This document shows positions 12,455 to 24,104 of a DNA stretch of 64,000 nucleotides, in pieces (position 1 is the first letter of the stretch; each line of letters starts with the position of its first letter). The stretch lies in assembly GCA_038030265.1 (NCBI GenBank), contig CM075939.1:44869253-44933252 (forward strand), written 5' to 3'. The translations under genes were made by a program, and so were the position numbers. The notes below the pieces were generated by a model that was not told the DNA's origin, searched no databases, and was given only the letters and a program-made list of their open reading frames with translations. The DNA is from Corythucha ciliata. Taxonomy: Eukaryota; Arthropoda; Insecta; Hemiptera; Tingidae.

Positions 12455-12959
12455 CTTCGACGGGCAAAAAAAAAAAAAAAAAATCGGAACAATTTTCTTC
12501 AATCAGCGAGTTTTCATTCAGAAAATGCTTGCCCTTTCTTTCCGGAAATTTAAATGAAATTGCCGTAATTCACGAAATCCGATGGAAAAGGGCGCGCCAT
12601 AATTTTTACGAATTTAACCGGTGAAAAACGACTATTATTTAACCACGCGGGATTTATTTGAGTGAATAAAATGTAATGAAAAGCCACCCCATTGGTCGAG
12701 ATCCTAACTACGATCTTGACAAGTCGGCGTGAAGCTCGGCACTGAGAGCTTTTCTCTTCTACTGCACCCCATGAACGGTGTTCGTTAGGAGTTTACTCCC
12801 ACTTGAAAGCGCGAGCGTAGTTTTGTTGCTTTTTTTTTTATTATTATTAATTTCGCCGAAAGAGGGTTCTGATTATTCAGCTAAACGGTGAAAATGTCTT
12901 CTTGTTCAGCCTCCCCTCTCCATTCATCGACAGTCAATGAAAAAAAGCTCTGTACTTAC

Positions 12960-13180
12960 GAACACGATATTGTTGGGCGACTGGTTTTGCGCGGGTGGGG
13001 TAAAAATATGGCTCTCGAAGAGGCGTCGTCGGTCGAAGCCGGTGCCTCTACCGGCTTTTTATTTTTCCCCTTTACCTTCGTTTCCTCCTGTTCCGTCGGT
13101 GATTGACAGGTGTTGAGAGGGAAGGGGGGAGTGGAGAATACATAAAAAATCTTCCGGGAAACACGACTTCTTAACATATT
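12960..13180 (-). other. possible 5' untranslated exon of the gene at 12.4 kb
   Basis: On the minus strand the sequence reaches TTC|GTAAGTACAG at 12960/12959, a strong splice donor. If used with the acceptor at 12454, it gives a 505 bp intron. The upstream limit is unknown; the region before it is purine/pyrimidine-rich and shows no clear TATA box. A reading frame across it (VKGKNKKPVEAPASTDD) exists but is low complexity. Inference only. Confidence 0.3.
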
Positions 13181-13199
13181 TTTCCTCTCTCTTTAGTTT

Positions 13200-13935
13200 T
13201 CAAGAGAGAAACTAAAGAGCATAGCAAATCCGCCCCCCATTGGTGGAAAAAATACAATTTTCCTGCGGGAGGGATAGTGTATAGCAAAAATAAGGGGTTG
13301 ATCTATATTTTCTTGTCATTACGCCCATGTCTTGCGCTCTTATATCCTTCGCAGGGGCTTAAATTTTCTATTTTTACTCAAGTTTCTATAGGACAGTCTC
13401 GTTTGAACAACGTTCAACCCGCGAAGCGCAGGACTCGCACCACTGGTGTAATGGAGGGGCGGGGGTGGACATGTGCCCTCGCTAAGAAATACCGTAGAAA
13501 AAGTATACAAATTCGGCGGGGTCGCCAGATTATTTTTCTTCAACGCTCACTAAACAATAATTTCTCTCATTTCGCTCACTAAAAAATATATTTCACGGTT
13601 TTTTTCATCATTTTCATGAATTTTGAACGGTGGGGGGGGGTCTTATTGCTCTACACCGAATTGCCGAGAGGAGGAGTTTGTTTATAATTTTTTAAAAATT
13701 AATCAATCAAATTCTAATCTAAAATCGGTCTCATGTGTCAATAGCCACATCCAGAAACGTTCAGGATGACTTGGGAGTACTCTGTTCAAGTTTTCAACGT
13801 AGAGGACCCCCTGGGACTTAGGTTTCCAGCCCCAAAACTGCAACGTTTCGGCTCGTTTTTCAGTTAACGTTTTGCACTATTTCTAGTAGGGAGCTATTGG
13901 AAAAGCTTTGAAGCTTAACATTTACAGTGATCTGA
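13200..13935. other. unassigned sequence
   Basis: No gene or element recognised; it leads into the family B repeat field. A G-tract sits near 13630. Confidence 0.35.
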
Positions 13936-14575
13936 CGCCACAATAAGAGTAAAAGTCAAATTTGGAGTTTCAACGTTAGCCATATGTATACCTACACGTT
14001 TCTCGGTGTGGCTAATGACTTTATCGAGATATGAAAAATGACTTTATGTGCCTTGAAAATAGCTAAATTGACGATTCACTCCACGTGAAAATGTTTGAAC
14101 TGACGATTTACACCCTAAAAATGGCAATACCGTGCATTCGCACTCTAAAAATGGTCAAATAGACCATTCTGCACGGCCGCACACATTTGAAAATGGCAAA
14201 ACTGACAATTCGTGCCTTAAATAACTGCTAACCCCTCAAAAGCCCAAAGTGTTTCGCTCTAAAAATGGGCAAACTGGTCATCCCCCGCCCGCCCACCAGT
14301 GGTAAGCGTTTCGCCCCTTGAAAGTGGCTAAACTGACTGATCTGCTCCTAAAAAATGACCGTAGTGTCAGTCACATCAACACAGATTCGTGCCTTAAGAA
14401 TACTCAAATTGACGATAATGTGATCTTGAAATGACAAAAACCAACCATTCCCGCTCCAAAAATGGCCAAATTCACCATTTCTGTCGTGAAAATGGCGGAT
14501 CTGATGATTCGTGCCCTAACGATCACCAAACTGACTAATCACGCTCTAAAAATTGTTAACTCCATCATTTTCATT
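13936..14575 (+). repeat. degenerate repeat family B
   Basis: Diverged units of about 30-37 bp with the pattern CTAAAAATGGCCAAACTGAC + GATTCGTGCC. Examples: ccctaaaaatggcaatacc near 14111, ctctaaaaatggtcaaata near 14142, gaaaatggcaaaactgaca near 14191, ccctaacgatcaccaaact near 14514. No protein is conserved between units. Confidence 0.65.
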
Positions 14576-14584
14576 ATCAGCATT

Positions 14585-14665
14585 TTCTAAGTCCCTCCCT
14601 CGAAAAGCTGTCAATTTTATAATTCAAAACTGTCAATTTCGTCCTATTTAAACCATGGAGGTATG
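14585..14665 (+). repeat. degenerate repeat family D, left remnant
   Basis: Two to three units of about 20-22 bp of the form AAACTGTCAATTTCGTCCT. The same family continues at 17886 on the other side of the Gypsy element, so that element landed inside this array. Confidence 0.55.
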
Positions 14666-14916
14666 AAGAGAGAGGAGGGAGCGATAGATGTAAAATCAAG
14701 TTAACGGGGTGAAGCCAACATACGCCACATTGGTAGTCCCGAAACGCATCAGGATTTGTGCTGAGGACTACTTTATCACGACTGCTGCTCTGTTATCTAT
14801 ATCTTAAATATCAAGGCCGAGGGACCACCAATATGGCGAAAATCGGCGTCACCCTTTTCAACTTATGCTCCATTCTCTCTTTTCCTTCCTCCATGATTTA
14901 AACTGAGACCTAATTA
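14666..14916. other. unassigned spacer before the Gypsy LTR
   Basis: No feature recognised. Just before the LTR, the word GAGACCTAATTA repeats part of the LTR end (GAGACCTAATTT), which obscures the target-site duplication. Confidence 0.3.
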
Positions 14917-15098
14917 TGTTGAGACCTAATTTGGAACACTAGAAGCTGCGAACCACTCGTGATTGCCAGAATAATTAAATAAATACGAGGGAGCTCGGGT
15001 TCACTAACCGCGGAAACCAATAACCAGGTTTATTCCCTTCAAGTCAGGTTACACGTACGCGGGAGACATTTGACCGCGAATGGTCTGACGTCACAACA
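14917..15098 (-). repeat. 3' LTR of the Gypsy element (182 bp)
   Basis: In minus sense it begins TGTTGTGACGTCAG and ends GGTCTCAACA, the usual TG...CA ends. Its inner half matches 17764-17885 and its outer half matches the inverted stretch 17342-17436, which is how the LTR was delimited. Confidence 0.8.
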
Positions 15099-15234
15099 AT
15101 CCTCCCGCAAATTCAAAACATATGAATTTTATAAAAATTAAATGAAATGTATAGGTACTTCAAATCTTATCTGTCTCTGATTATGATTTTAATTGAATGG
15201 AATGAATTTAAATAGTTGAGGAGGAATGTTGAGG

Positions 15235-16260
15235 TTAGGCCGGGGTGAACCGTTCTGGAGCTTTCATGGTTCGGGTTGTTCTTCTCAACTTTGGAGGTGA
15301 GGTTATCTTCGGACCTGGCGTGTCCAAAGTTGAAGACGTCCTTTGGGAATCAGCTGGAATCAGCAGAGGAGCTGGCGCACTCTGTGTTGTGAAACCAGCT
15401 TGAGGAGAACTAGACTGGCTCGAAGTCTCGTTTGATTCTGCTCTGTCGTCTGGCCAAATTTGGCGTAGACTTCTGTTGTCGTCCGTGCTAATAACGAATG
15501 TCTGATGTCCAAGTTTCTCTGTAAGGTTCCAGGCATCCATTTGGGCTGATCTTGGCGATAATCACGCGCCCAAACTCGATCACCTTCCTTATAGGTTATG
15601 TCGTGTACTCCTCCGTCATTAATCATCTTTTCTTGTCTAGTCTCAACGGTCTCTTGGACTGAAGATAAGAGGCCATCGAGCGTCATTTGGGGTTTGACTT
15701 TCTGGAGGAAATCCGCTGGAGTCTTCTTTGTGGCAGCGTGCTCGGTATTACGGTACTGATGTAAATATCTGTTGACTGCAATCTCCAGGGCGAGGTGGTT
15801 GGAATCCGCCAAGGCATTCTTGATCCATTTCGAAGTGGCATCCATTACCACAAAGCAATAAATCGTTGACTTCATTGGTCCGAGGAAGTCCACATGAATT
15901 CGGCACCGGGCGAAGAATTGCCTTGGGTGGGTTGTCCAGGAACCGATAGCAGATTTTGCTGTGTTTTCCAGATCGGTGTCAAGCGATGGCCACCAGACGT
16001 ATGATCTGGCAAAAATCTTCATCCGAGTGGCGCCAAAATGGTTTTCATGCAAGATCCCAAGGAGAGCCTTGCGAAACTTCAGGGGTATAATAACTCTGTA
16101 TCCCCACATGAGACAGCCATTTTCAACCGTCAGTTCCATCATCCTTCTTTTGTAGTGTTGAAATGCTTCATCTTCTGGGAGTCGTGAGCCTTGTTCGGCA
16201 GCAGTTGCTACCTTGGTGAGCACTGGGTCAGTTCTCGTTAACGTTCGGATGGATTTTCAA
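15235..16260 (-). pseudogene. Gypsy integrase, core-deleted
   Basis: Minus-strand frame. It begins with the integrase N-terminal zinc-binding region: LLGILHENHFGATRMKIFAR then YVWWPSLDTDLEN, with the HHCC cysteines largely lost. Next comes the start of the catalytic core, RIHVDFLGPM with the first Asp, followed by FVVMDATSKWI. The middle of the core, with the second Asp, is missing; the frame resumes near the end of the domain at NRYLHQYRNTEHAATKKTPA. The tail YKEGDRVWARDYRQDQPKW is typical of Gypsy integrases. It then continues in a different frame (NLTEKLGHQTFVISTDD), so at least one frameshift is present. Confidence 0.8.
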
Positions 16261-16394
16261 TTTAAGGCGATATGGAAAGTTCTCGTGAATGAAATTCAAA
16301 TAATTGATGCTTGACTCAACATCGCTCTTGAGTTGTTGGCCTGTTGAGATCCTTGACAGGAAATCGGCGCAGTTGTCGTTGGATTTCACACACT

Positions 16395-17330
16395 TCAGAT
16401 CGAATGTGAAGCTGGACAGTAGAAACGCCCATCTCTGGAGTCGGTTCGCGGCGTAAATTGGAATGCCTTTGCCGGGGCTAAATGTATATAGGAGTGGCCA
16501 ATGGTCGGAGACCAGGAGAAATCGGCGTCCCCACAGTTATAGTCTCGAAATCTAGATATCCCAGCTATGATGCCGAATGCCTCGCGTTCAATTTGGGGAT
16601 AACCTCTCTGAGCCTTCGTGAGTACCCGTAATGCGTAGGCAATTGAACGTTCACTGCCGTCAGGGAAGATATGTGCTAGGACGGCACCGACGGCGATGGG
16701 ACTCGCGTCTACCGTGAGTGAGATTGGTCGGGTTTCGTCCAAGTGTGTTAGAATCGGGCGGAAAATTAGAATTTTCTTGACTTTCGTGAAAGCGAATTGC
16801 TGCTTTTTCTCCCACTCCCATTCCGCGTCTTTTTTCAGGAGTGCATAGAGAGGCTCCAAAATCTCTGCCGCCCGGGGTGTAAATTTGAAGTAGAATGTTC
16901 CCATGCCCCAAAATGATCTGAGCTGATCGGCATAACTCGGTTCGGCTACACTCTTGATCTCCTTGATGTGTTGATCTGTTGTTTAGAGACCATCTTTGTC
17001 AATCACATAACCTAAATATTGAATTGACGATTGAGCGAAGGAACATTTCTCTGGTTGAACTCTCAGGTTGGCTTTGCTGAATATAGAAAGCATCTGGCTT
17101 AATGGTGGCCTGATTGTGTTCTTCCTTTGTGCGGCCCGTCACATTCATACACGTCATCCAAGAGCGCACCAACTCCTTGAATTGGTTTAATGAGGCCGTC
17201 AATGAAACGTTGATATTCATGAGACGCGCTAGCGATTCTAAAACACAAGGGTTGTAATAATAAAGTCCGAACGGCGTATTGATCGTCGTGCGTGGCTTGG
17301 ACTCGGTGGAGAGGCAAATTTGAGTCGCAT
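16395..17330 (-). pseudogene. Gypsy reverse transcriptase / RNase H remnant
   Basis: Minus-strand remnant. At about 17330-17150 it reads SASHEYQRFIDGLIKPIQGV then GALLDDVYECDGPHK, the region around the catalytic YxDD box, here LLDD. RNase H follows at about 16900-16560: ILEPLYALLKKDAEWEW, LTVDASPIAVGAVLAH with the first catalytic Asp, and QIEREAFGIIAGI. Frameshifts separate the parts, and the upstream finger domain is replaced by the inverted segment. Confidence 0.8.
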
Positions 17331-17341
17331 GTCGATTTTGC

Positions 17342-17763
17342 TTTTATTTAATTATTTACTATATAATTATTTATTTAATAAGTCTGGCAATCACGAGTGG
17401 TTCGCCGCTTGTAGTGTTCCAAATTAGGTCTCAACAAATTGACGACGAGTACTAAACGAAAATGCCCACCAACCCGACGAATGTTCCAGCTTCAACTCCT
17501 GCAGCTGTAACCACGCCAATCGGCGCGTCGGGTTTTCTCCCACCGCCGGTTTTGTTCGACCACAATTTCGGTAATTACGACATTTTCATATCGCGCATGA
17601 AGAATACGTTCACCACGTACTACGTGACCGCTCCGGCTAAGCAAAACTAAAACATATCTGTGGCGACTTCCCGTCTTTGTTCAAACCGGATACGCACTAC
17701 CCAAAGCCTCACACCTGTGCGTCAAATTCGGTATCGCCACGGTATTCAGCAAAATTGACATAC
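17342..17763 (+). other. inverted internal segment of the Gypsy element
   Basis: On the plus strand, against the rest of the element, this holds the 3' half of the LTR ending GGTCTCAACA at 17436, a short leader, the gag start at 17462 and, near 17715-17763, a reverse transcriptase scrap (KFGIATVFSKIDI). The right end reads AAAATTGACATACG. The sequence just left of the segment reads, on the minus strand, CAAAATCGACATGCG. Both are the same FSKID(I/M)R codons, so the break fell there. Confidence 0.75.
17462..17650 (+). pseudogene. Gypsy gag N-terminus (in the inverted segment)
   Basis: A 62-codon frame starts 25 bp after the LTR end. It contains ASGFLPPPVLFDHNFGNYDI and FISRMKNTFTTYYVTAPAK, which resembles the start of the capsid region of Gypsy gag proteins (the GNYxxFxxRMxxxF pattern). 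It stops where the next Lys/Lys codons are expected, so the rest of gag is lost by mutation and deletion. Confidence 0.6.
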
Positions 17764-17885
17764 GGAGGAGCTCGGGTTCACTTATAAGAACTTTTCGCGG
17801 AAAACAATAACCTGGTTTATTCCCTTCAAGTCAGGTTACACGTATGCGAGAGACATTTGACCGCAAATAATCTGACGTCAAAACA
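17764..17885 (-). repeat. 5' LTR, first half (correct orientation)
   Basis: Minus-sense start TGTTTTGACGTCAG, matching the start of the 3' LTR with about a dozen differences and a small insertion (ttataagaacttttcgc). It breaks off at GAGCTC, where the inverted segment begins. Confidence 0.75.
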
Positions 17886-18230
17886 GAAACTATCAATGAA
17901 AAATTGTCCCGTAAAATGTTTGGGAAACTGTCAATTTTGCCTGAAAATTATTAATTTCACCCCGGAAACTGATAGCTTTGATTTGGAAACTGTCTTATTT
18001 CCTCCTATAAAAACAAAAGACCCCAAGCCTTGATTTCGAGGATTAGCATAGGAGAATACGGGCTCAGACCATGGGGTTTTTAAGAACCCTTCACCCGAAA
18101 CAGTCAATTTCGTCGTTCAAAACTGTCAATTTCGTCCTCTAAACTGACAATATGTGCTCGGAACGGTGAATTTCATCCTAGAAATGCCAATTCCGTCACT
18201 CAACATGGCCAATTTTGTCGTACGCGAGCT
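17886..18230 (+). repeat. degenerate repeat family D
   Basis: Units of about 20-22 bp: gaaactgtcaattttgcct near 17926, aaacagtcaatttcgtcgt near 18098, aaactgtcaatttcgtcct near 18119, aatgccaattccgtcac near 18184. Confidence 0.6.
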
Positions 18231-19490
18231 ATCTGAAACTCTGTGATTCTCTCCTTGGGTGACGATAGGAACAGTGTCGTTCAAGAAGGGCCCGTAAGAG
18301 ACGAGTAAAAGCTAAAATCGTAAAAGAAAAGCACACTACCTGGTACCCTACTCTTGACCGTATTAGAAGAGCACAAATCCTTTAATACTTTAATACACCC
18401 AAGACACTTCATGAAGGGTCTTCTTAATCCCTAGGGTTGAATTTTTAAAGACTATAGGTCTATTCCCTTTCGTACCTCATGTATAAATCGCTCGCAAAAA
18501 CGAACAAATTCCGGTGGCGTACCTATACACTATATCGGAGCTCTAAATAAACTTGTATTGGAAACCGGGAACCAGGGAACTTTTTAGTAACGTTAAATTA
18601 CTTATTTTTCTAAATTTTAACCTACAAGTTGCAAGATAAATTTTTGCTGAGGGCCGGCGTGTCCGTGGGGGCTAGGGCATTGCGTCCCAGTGGCCTGGCA
18701 CCCACGGGCACGGCGGTCGCAAGTTCGATTCCGCACTGGCCTCTGGGGTTTTGAGGTCCTACCCTTTGGGGTAGGTAAGGCGCCAGGCAAAATGGCGGTG
18801 GTAATACATTCTGAAAAAATAAATAAATAAATAACAAATAATGATATTTGCATTTTGACTACTCAGTTTTAGCCGCGAAACAGCGCTTTTTCTCAATTTT
18901 ACCCATGAATTAGCACATGTTTCCAATTATAGCATCGCATAATACAGCAATTTTTTTCAATGTTATCCTCGCATTGGTGTTTTGTTCAATTTCATCTGTG
19001 AAATAACGTTTTTTTCACAATTTTAACCGCGAATTATAGCATTTATCACAATTTTATTTGAGAATGTTAGCTGAATCAGAGCTGTATCTCAATTTCAGTC
19101 ACGATAAGTTGCCCTATAAGAAACGGTGGGTTGACGTTTTCTCAACTTCAGTCGTGTATTAACGCTTTTCCTCACTTTTATCTGTGAATTATGGATTTAT
19201 CTTAATTTTATTGACTGTGTAAGACGCATAATGATGTAGGTATAGTTTACTTTTGATCCTGATGAATTTCTTTTTGCGTGCTGAATACATTAGTAAATAA
19301 ATAAAATAAATTAACATTTTTCTCCATTTTACTAGCACTTTAGCGCTTTTTCGCAATTTTACAAGGGAACTCGTGATTTTTTTCCTTTTTTTGCCACAAA
19401 TTAGTCGAATTTTCCTCATCTCAGCCCCGAAGTTGTTCAAGAATTCGTGAATTGGCTATTTATCAAATTCAGCTTTGAATTAGTGCGTGA
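18231..19490 (+). repeat. left arm of a long inverted duplication
   Basis: This 1.26 kb arm reappears as reverse complement at 24105-26375. The outer edge is ctatctgaaactctg (18231, complement near 26375). The inner edge is attcagctttgaattag, then the TGCGTGAT word (about 19480, complement near 24107). The match runs through a single-copy part (18240-18640), a SINE (18650-18838) and a family A reverse block (18860-19490). The right arm differs mainly by a retroelement insert. Confidence 0.9.
18650..18838 (+). mobile_element. tRNA-derived SINE, left copy
   Basis: The head carries Pol III promoter boxes of a tRNA: an A-box-like GTGGGGGCTAGGGC near 18665, and a good B box AGTTCGATTCC at 18722-18732. 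A unique body follows (CTACCCTTTGGGGTAGG near 18757 can form a hairpin), ending in a TAAATAAATAAATAA tail. The same element sits in the right arm, so it was present before the duplication. Confidence 0.8.
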
Positions 19491-22479
19491 TTTCGTCGGT
19501 CCCACTGCAACACTGGCTAACTGATTATAAACAACTTTTCAGGAGAGGCAAAAACTTATGTCAATAATTATTCTTCCTCCAAACGTTCACTTTACCTTTT
19601 GTAACTACCTCGAAAATCAATGCCATTATGTTTTAATCATTGAAAAAGTGGCCATAATGAAAAAATTGTGAAATTGCTGCTGTTGTTTCAGGCTTAGGTA
19701 GATAACTCAATAACAGTAATAACTTCGGTAGATAAATAATAAAAAAAAATTCATGAGATGTCCTCTTGTAGTGTTCTTTTACGTGCCCTTCTTCCACGAA
19801 GGACCGTAGGAAGATTCAATCGGGAATATTATTCTTACAAAACGGGTAAACTGGAAATGAAACCGACGATATTATGCCCTCGAACATTACCCATAAATCT
19901 ATATATAGCATTGCACCACTGAGGGGTCGCGTGCTTGGCGAGCCCTAATAACCAAATTAATTCGCCCATAACAAGAAATTTCGTTCCAAAAAACTGTCTA
20001 CGGGGCTCCTTTTGAAAATGCGGACTATTCGTAGGGTCATTAGAGGTTCGTCTTTAGGAGAGGACATTGCTGCTTTTTAGGTTGTGGCAGGGCTATTGTC
20101 ACTGGGCCCTGATGAAGGCCAACTGGATTCATTCAGAGTACATACTTCCTGGGAGTGGGAGGGGCATTAGTATAGTTGCTCAGTTTTGTTTTTATTTTTA
20201 GACCATAAAAATGCTTCGTCATGCCAAACGGACTAGCCTGCGCGTCAGCTAGTGTGAGCGGACGCGGTCTGTGTGGCAAGGCCTTTTGTTTAAAATGGAA
20301 GGAGCGGTGGAGAATGGGTTAACGCGTAGTTATATGAGGTTTGTGCGGGTTTGCTCATGTCAGTGGTTAGTAGGTGCATAGCTTGGTGGGGTGTAGGGTT
20401 GACCTTTTTTGCTTGGTCGTGTGTATGGTGGGGTGACGCGGGTTGTCAGCGCACTGTGGCTAGCCGTTTGTTGTTGTTGGCCTGTATGTGGACGGAGGTT
20501 TCGGTTGTACTGATTGCATTTTCCCTGGAGAGGACTAGGGTTTTTTTTTTTTTTTTTTTTAAATGTTGTGAGGGTAGTTGGGGGGGGGGGGGGTTGTATG
20601 CGGTATAGGTTGACTAGAGGTTGTGCGGCGGGCAAGTTGTCCGCATGGTGCTGTATAGTGTTTCAGGCAGTTTACGTAGACGATATTTATTTTGGGCCAG
20701 AATTTTCTCGTTTAAAGACTCTCCGCTTACGGGGCGTCACTCACTCGAAGTGAAATCGGGTTTTCCCAACCATAGGAGATTATTCGAATTTTTCCACTCT
20801 CGATATTTATCGAATACATCCGTACATGGACCGTCTTTCGCTCGAAGGTTTTATACCTACACTACAATGAGGAGGTTTCATGTATCGACAATTTTGGCCG
20901 TTGACACATTTTTTAATGTGAACTATACAGCGTAATAATTATCTGATGGTGACGAGGAGGATGCGATATTGTACCTTTGGCATCGCCAAATCATTAAAAA
21001 AGATGGTTACAAACGGGTACGCGGTGTACAACACCCGCGCTGTCAGCGAAAGTTTTGTTGGAGCAAGAGAAGTAGAAAACACCAGTTCAAAAATGTTAAT
21101 GAACATCATTTTGAACCCTTTCAAGGTACTCTGGGCACTAAAACGAAACGGTGAGCTGGCGAGTGTCAATAAGGAAATAATAATGCGCTAGTCTTTGTTT
21201 TAGTCAGTGTAGTAGTGCAGTGACACCTCCGCTCCCGGCGAGGAGAGATCACTCGGCTCTGTACTCATCTCAATTGCCGGGCTGATGAGGCGGGGGCAGA
21301 GTGGCTCAGATATAGCCCAAGGTCTGAGGTCGAAAGAGAGACTGCAGGCCGCACCCTCGGTGCAATTTTTCACGATTGTTCGGTAGGTCCTCCCCTCAAA
21401 CATATTTATCGCTCATGATTAAATGTTTCTTGTGGTGGCCGCTCAACCCGGGTTAGCCGCATCCGGCCCGGCCCGTTCACGCCCAACAGTCTGGACTAGT
21501 CAGTCCCGGCGACAAATAGTCGAGCCTGACGAATAGCCGAGTTATTGTCAGATTTTGAGTTAAAAATTCGTGAATTTGCAAGCCGAGGCCGCTAATTAAA
21601 AACGAGCGGGTGATACCTCTTAATAGGCGAACGATCTACGTTATTTTTCGCGAAATCGTCGTCGAAGATTACCAATTTTTTTTTTTGACAAAAAACGATG
21701 TCGTAAGATATTTATATAATCGCGGATGAGGTAATAACATTTCAACGAAGGTTGCACAAGGTTAGTAAAAAACTTTTCATGTCAGTTTTTAACCTTTACT
21801 GTACAGTTTTCAAAAACTGAAGCCCTAAAGTACCAGGTCAGGAAAAATTCAACTAACTAGAGTAATCATATTATCGTAATGGGCAACTTACGAAGCAGGT
21901 AGCGCGAAAAAAAAATCTCTCGCTCTCTCTCTCTCTCTCCACTTGTTCCTACCTCCATGTTTAGAACCCGCTTTAGGATGGTTTTCTCAGAAAATTTTCT
22001 CAACTTTGAAAAGTTACTACGAAGCCACAAACGAAAAATGGCTAGTTCAGCGTGAAAGGGCCAAAACGTCAAAAAAGTCCCACATTTTTTGTGGGTATTA
22101 CAGTCAAATTGGAAAAATGGTTTTTGAAAAAAGGTTGAAGTCTATTTTAGGGTCATAAAACAGCTATACAAGAGTCCAAAATTCGACGCGTTAAGGCAAA
22201 GGGTTAAACTGACAAGTATATAGTTACTCAATTAGCCATTCAAGTATAGCCGCCTTTGATCTTTATGGAAAAGGGCAACGCTCGCAGAGCGTCAGGGACA
22301 CGAAGGGATGTCATTTATCCCCTCCTTAACAACCGACCACGGCTAGACTTCAGAGTGCTGTTCACGCCTAGCGCACCGGGGGTCTACGTTTCACCATCAC
22401 CCCTCCGCTCTGTCGATGCAGCGAAGTTCAACTGGTCCAATTGATGCTTGTGCATGCTTGGACAACTCTTGTGTCCACT
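19491..22479. other. unassigned sequence between repeat arms
   Basis: No gene or element recognised on either strand. It contains a T18-like tract at about 20541, a G-tract at about 20580 and a CT microsatellite at 21917-21939. Frames at 20350-20930 and 20940-21190 are open by chance or low complexity. A GC-richer patch at 21220-21400 holds a short word resembling 5.8S rRNA, but not the gene. Confidence 0.4.
21917..21939. repeat. (CT)n microsatellite
   Basis: A short CT dinucleotide run. Confidence 0.8.
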
Positions 22480-23180
22480 TTACATCAATTTTAGTCGAGA
22501 TTTACCACTTTCTCTTTATTCGAGTCGCAAATTAGGACGGCGCTCAAATTCGCAATTTTGTAAATCGTCGCCTCCATAAAACCTGAATTAGCATTTTCTT
22601 GATTCTCTCTGAAGCTGCGAATTAGCAATTTTCCTTCATTTTAGACACGGGTTTACCCCCAAAAAGCACTTTGATGGTTTTTCTAAATTTTAGCCTTAAA
22701 AGAACCTCCTCAGCCCATTCACGTTCACTTTTTTCTCAAATTTGTTTTAAAAAATGCAACAAAAAACACCAAATTATTAATATTTTCTCTATATTATTTT
22801 AGAAACGAACCGACACTTTTTCTCAATTTTAGCAAAATCAGTTTTTATTAATTTTAGCTATGAATTAGCGCTTTATCTCAATTTTAGCCAAAAATTTGTG
22901 TTTTCCCTTAATTGTATAGCAGCGAATTAACGCATTTTCTTTCCTCAATTTCAACTGCAAATAGGAGCATTTTCTTATTTTTAGCCGGGCATTGGCGCTT
23001 TTCCGTTGTTTTATTATAAGCGTTTTTCTGATCTACAGTCACGAAGTCTGCTCCAGAAATTACAAATCAGCGTATTTTCCCAATTTCAGCACCGATTTAT
23101 TGACATCTGGCTATGAATTAATGATTTTTCTCATCTTTAGGCACGTATGAGACCTACAGAACCGGCGAATTGGCGTTATT
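22480..23180 (-). repeat. degenerate repeat family A, reverse block
   Basis: Diverged units in the TTTTAGCC...AGCG...TTTTCTCAAT orientation: ttttagccttaaaag near 22691, ttttagctatgaattagcgc near 22852, ttttagccaaaaatttg near 22883, ttttagccgggcattggcg near 22979. Confidence 0.75.
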
Positions 23181-23829
23181 TTAAAAAAAATCCCAATATG
23201 AAACCTAGAAATTCATATTAATAAATTTTTAGGCTTTTTAGGAGCATTTTCAGAAAAAGCAACCAGGTATTTCTTCCCATTCTCGACATTACTACATTTT
23301 TGTACAGGTCCACTACTGATTATTACTTATTTGACGGATTCTTCATCCGTGCTCACTTCTTGATCAGAAATTGTGATTTTCCCTCTAAAATTGACTTATC
23401 ATACGGAATCTGGAAATTTGGAAAGTGAACATTTTACATTTTCATTACATTTTACATTTAAGGAAACCTAGAAAGTGAACATTTTACTCGATTATCGGCC
23501 ATTTTAATGCCTGTAGATGCTTCTTGCCCGTGAAATGTGAACATCGCCTCTATAAACTCAGCAGGAATGATGCACGGGTGAACTTGAAAAAGCTAGAGGG
23601 GGCGGCTCCCAATTAAATAGTGCATTTTCAGAATCAAATGCACTAAAACAGTTTCAAATCGCGCGGAAATATTCGCGACAAATAATTGCAGCTGCGTAGA
23701 ATATGTCTCTAGCGTACCGGGCTAATGGCGAGGGCGAGAGGGCTAACCACTCCGGGCCTTCGTTCAGATGAGGGCCAATGAAAAGCTTAAAAATGAAAAA
23801 ATGGGACTTTTTAGGTTATCAATAAGATG
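23181..23829. other. unassigned sequence
   Basis: No feature recognised apart from a short internal duplication of gaaagtgaacattttac (near 23420 and 23472). Confidence 0.35.
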
Positions 23830-24104
23830 TGAAAAAAATCGCTAACTCAATACACTGGTTCGCGGTTGAAATTGAGAAAGAGCACTTATTCGCACTTATT
23901 TATGAAATTAAGATAATAAACGCTAATCTTCTTGTTATAATAGAAAAAAATCGCTGATTCACGGGTGAAATGAAGAAAAACAGTAATTCGCAGCTCAAAT
24001 TGTGAAAAAGCGTTCTTTCGTGACTGAAATTGAGGTGAAGCCGTGAAGCACCTCAATTCTGGGCTAAAATTGGAAAAGACGGTAAAACTTTCGTCTTTAT
24101 AAAA
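23830..24104 (+). repeat. degenerate repeat family A, forward block
   Basis: Units in the GCGGTTGAAATTGAGAAAG / AGCACT orientation near 23863, with further examples near 23962 and 24010. It runs directly into the right inverted arm. Confidence 0.65.

Larger units (their letters stand above)
14917..17885 (-). mobile_element. degenerate Gypsy-type LTR retrotransposon with internal inversion
   Basis: A minus-strand element. The 3' LTR lies at 14917-15098, preceded (minus sense) by a purine-rich GCGGGAGGA tract and a pol region (15235-17330). At its 5' end only the first half of the LTR keeps the right orientation (about 17764-17885). The second LTR half, primer-site region, gag start and a scrap of reverse transcriptase (17342-17763) are flipped to plus. 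Length is about 3 kb against the usual 5-6 kb, so there are also large deletions. No clear 5-bp target duplication was found (GAAAC on the right, AATTA on the left). The site lies inside a family D repeat array. Confidence 0.85.

Noticed and set aside
12888..13177. Frames on both strands near the possible 5' exon
   Set aside because: Both are low complexity; the minus frame overlaps a region better explained as untranslated leader.
20350..20935. Several 79-104 codon frames, one with poly-Phe or poly-Lys
   Set aside because: Created by T and G tracts; no family resemblance.
20940..21191. Open frames on both strands, one Lys/Arg/His-rich and suggestive of a transposase finger
   Set aside because: The pattern of Cys and His does not fit any finger I know; no flanking catalytic domain.
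21240..21400. GATCACTCGGCTC-like word suggesting 5.8S rRNA
   Set aside because: Only about 13 bases agree; the conserved continuation of 5.8S and any flanking 18S or 28S sequence are absent.
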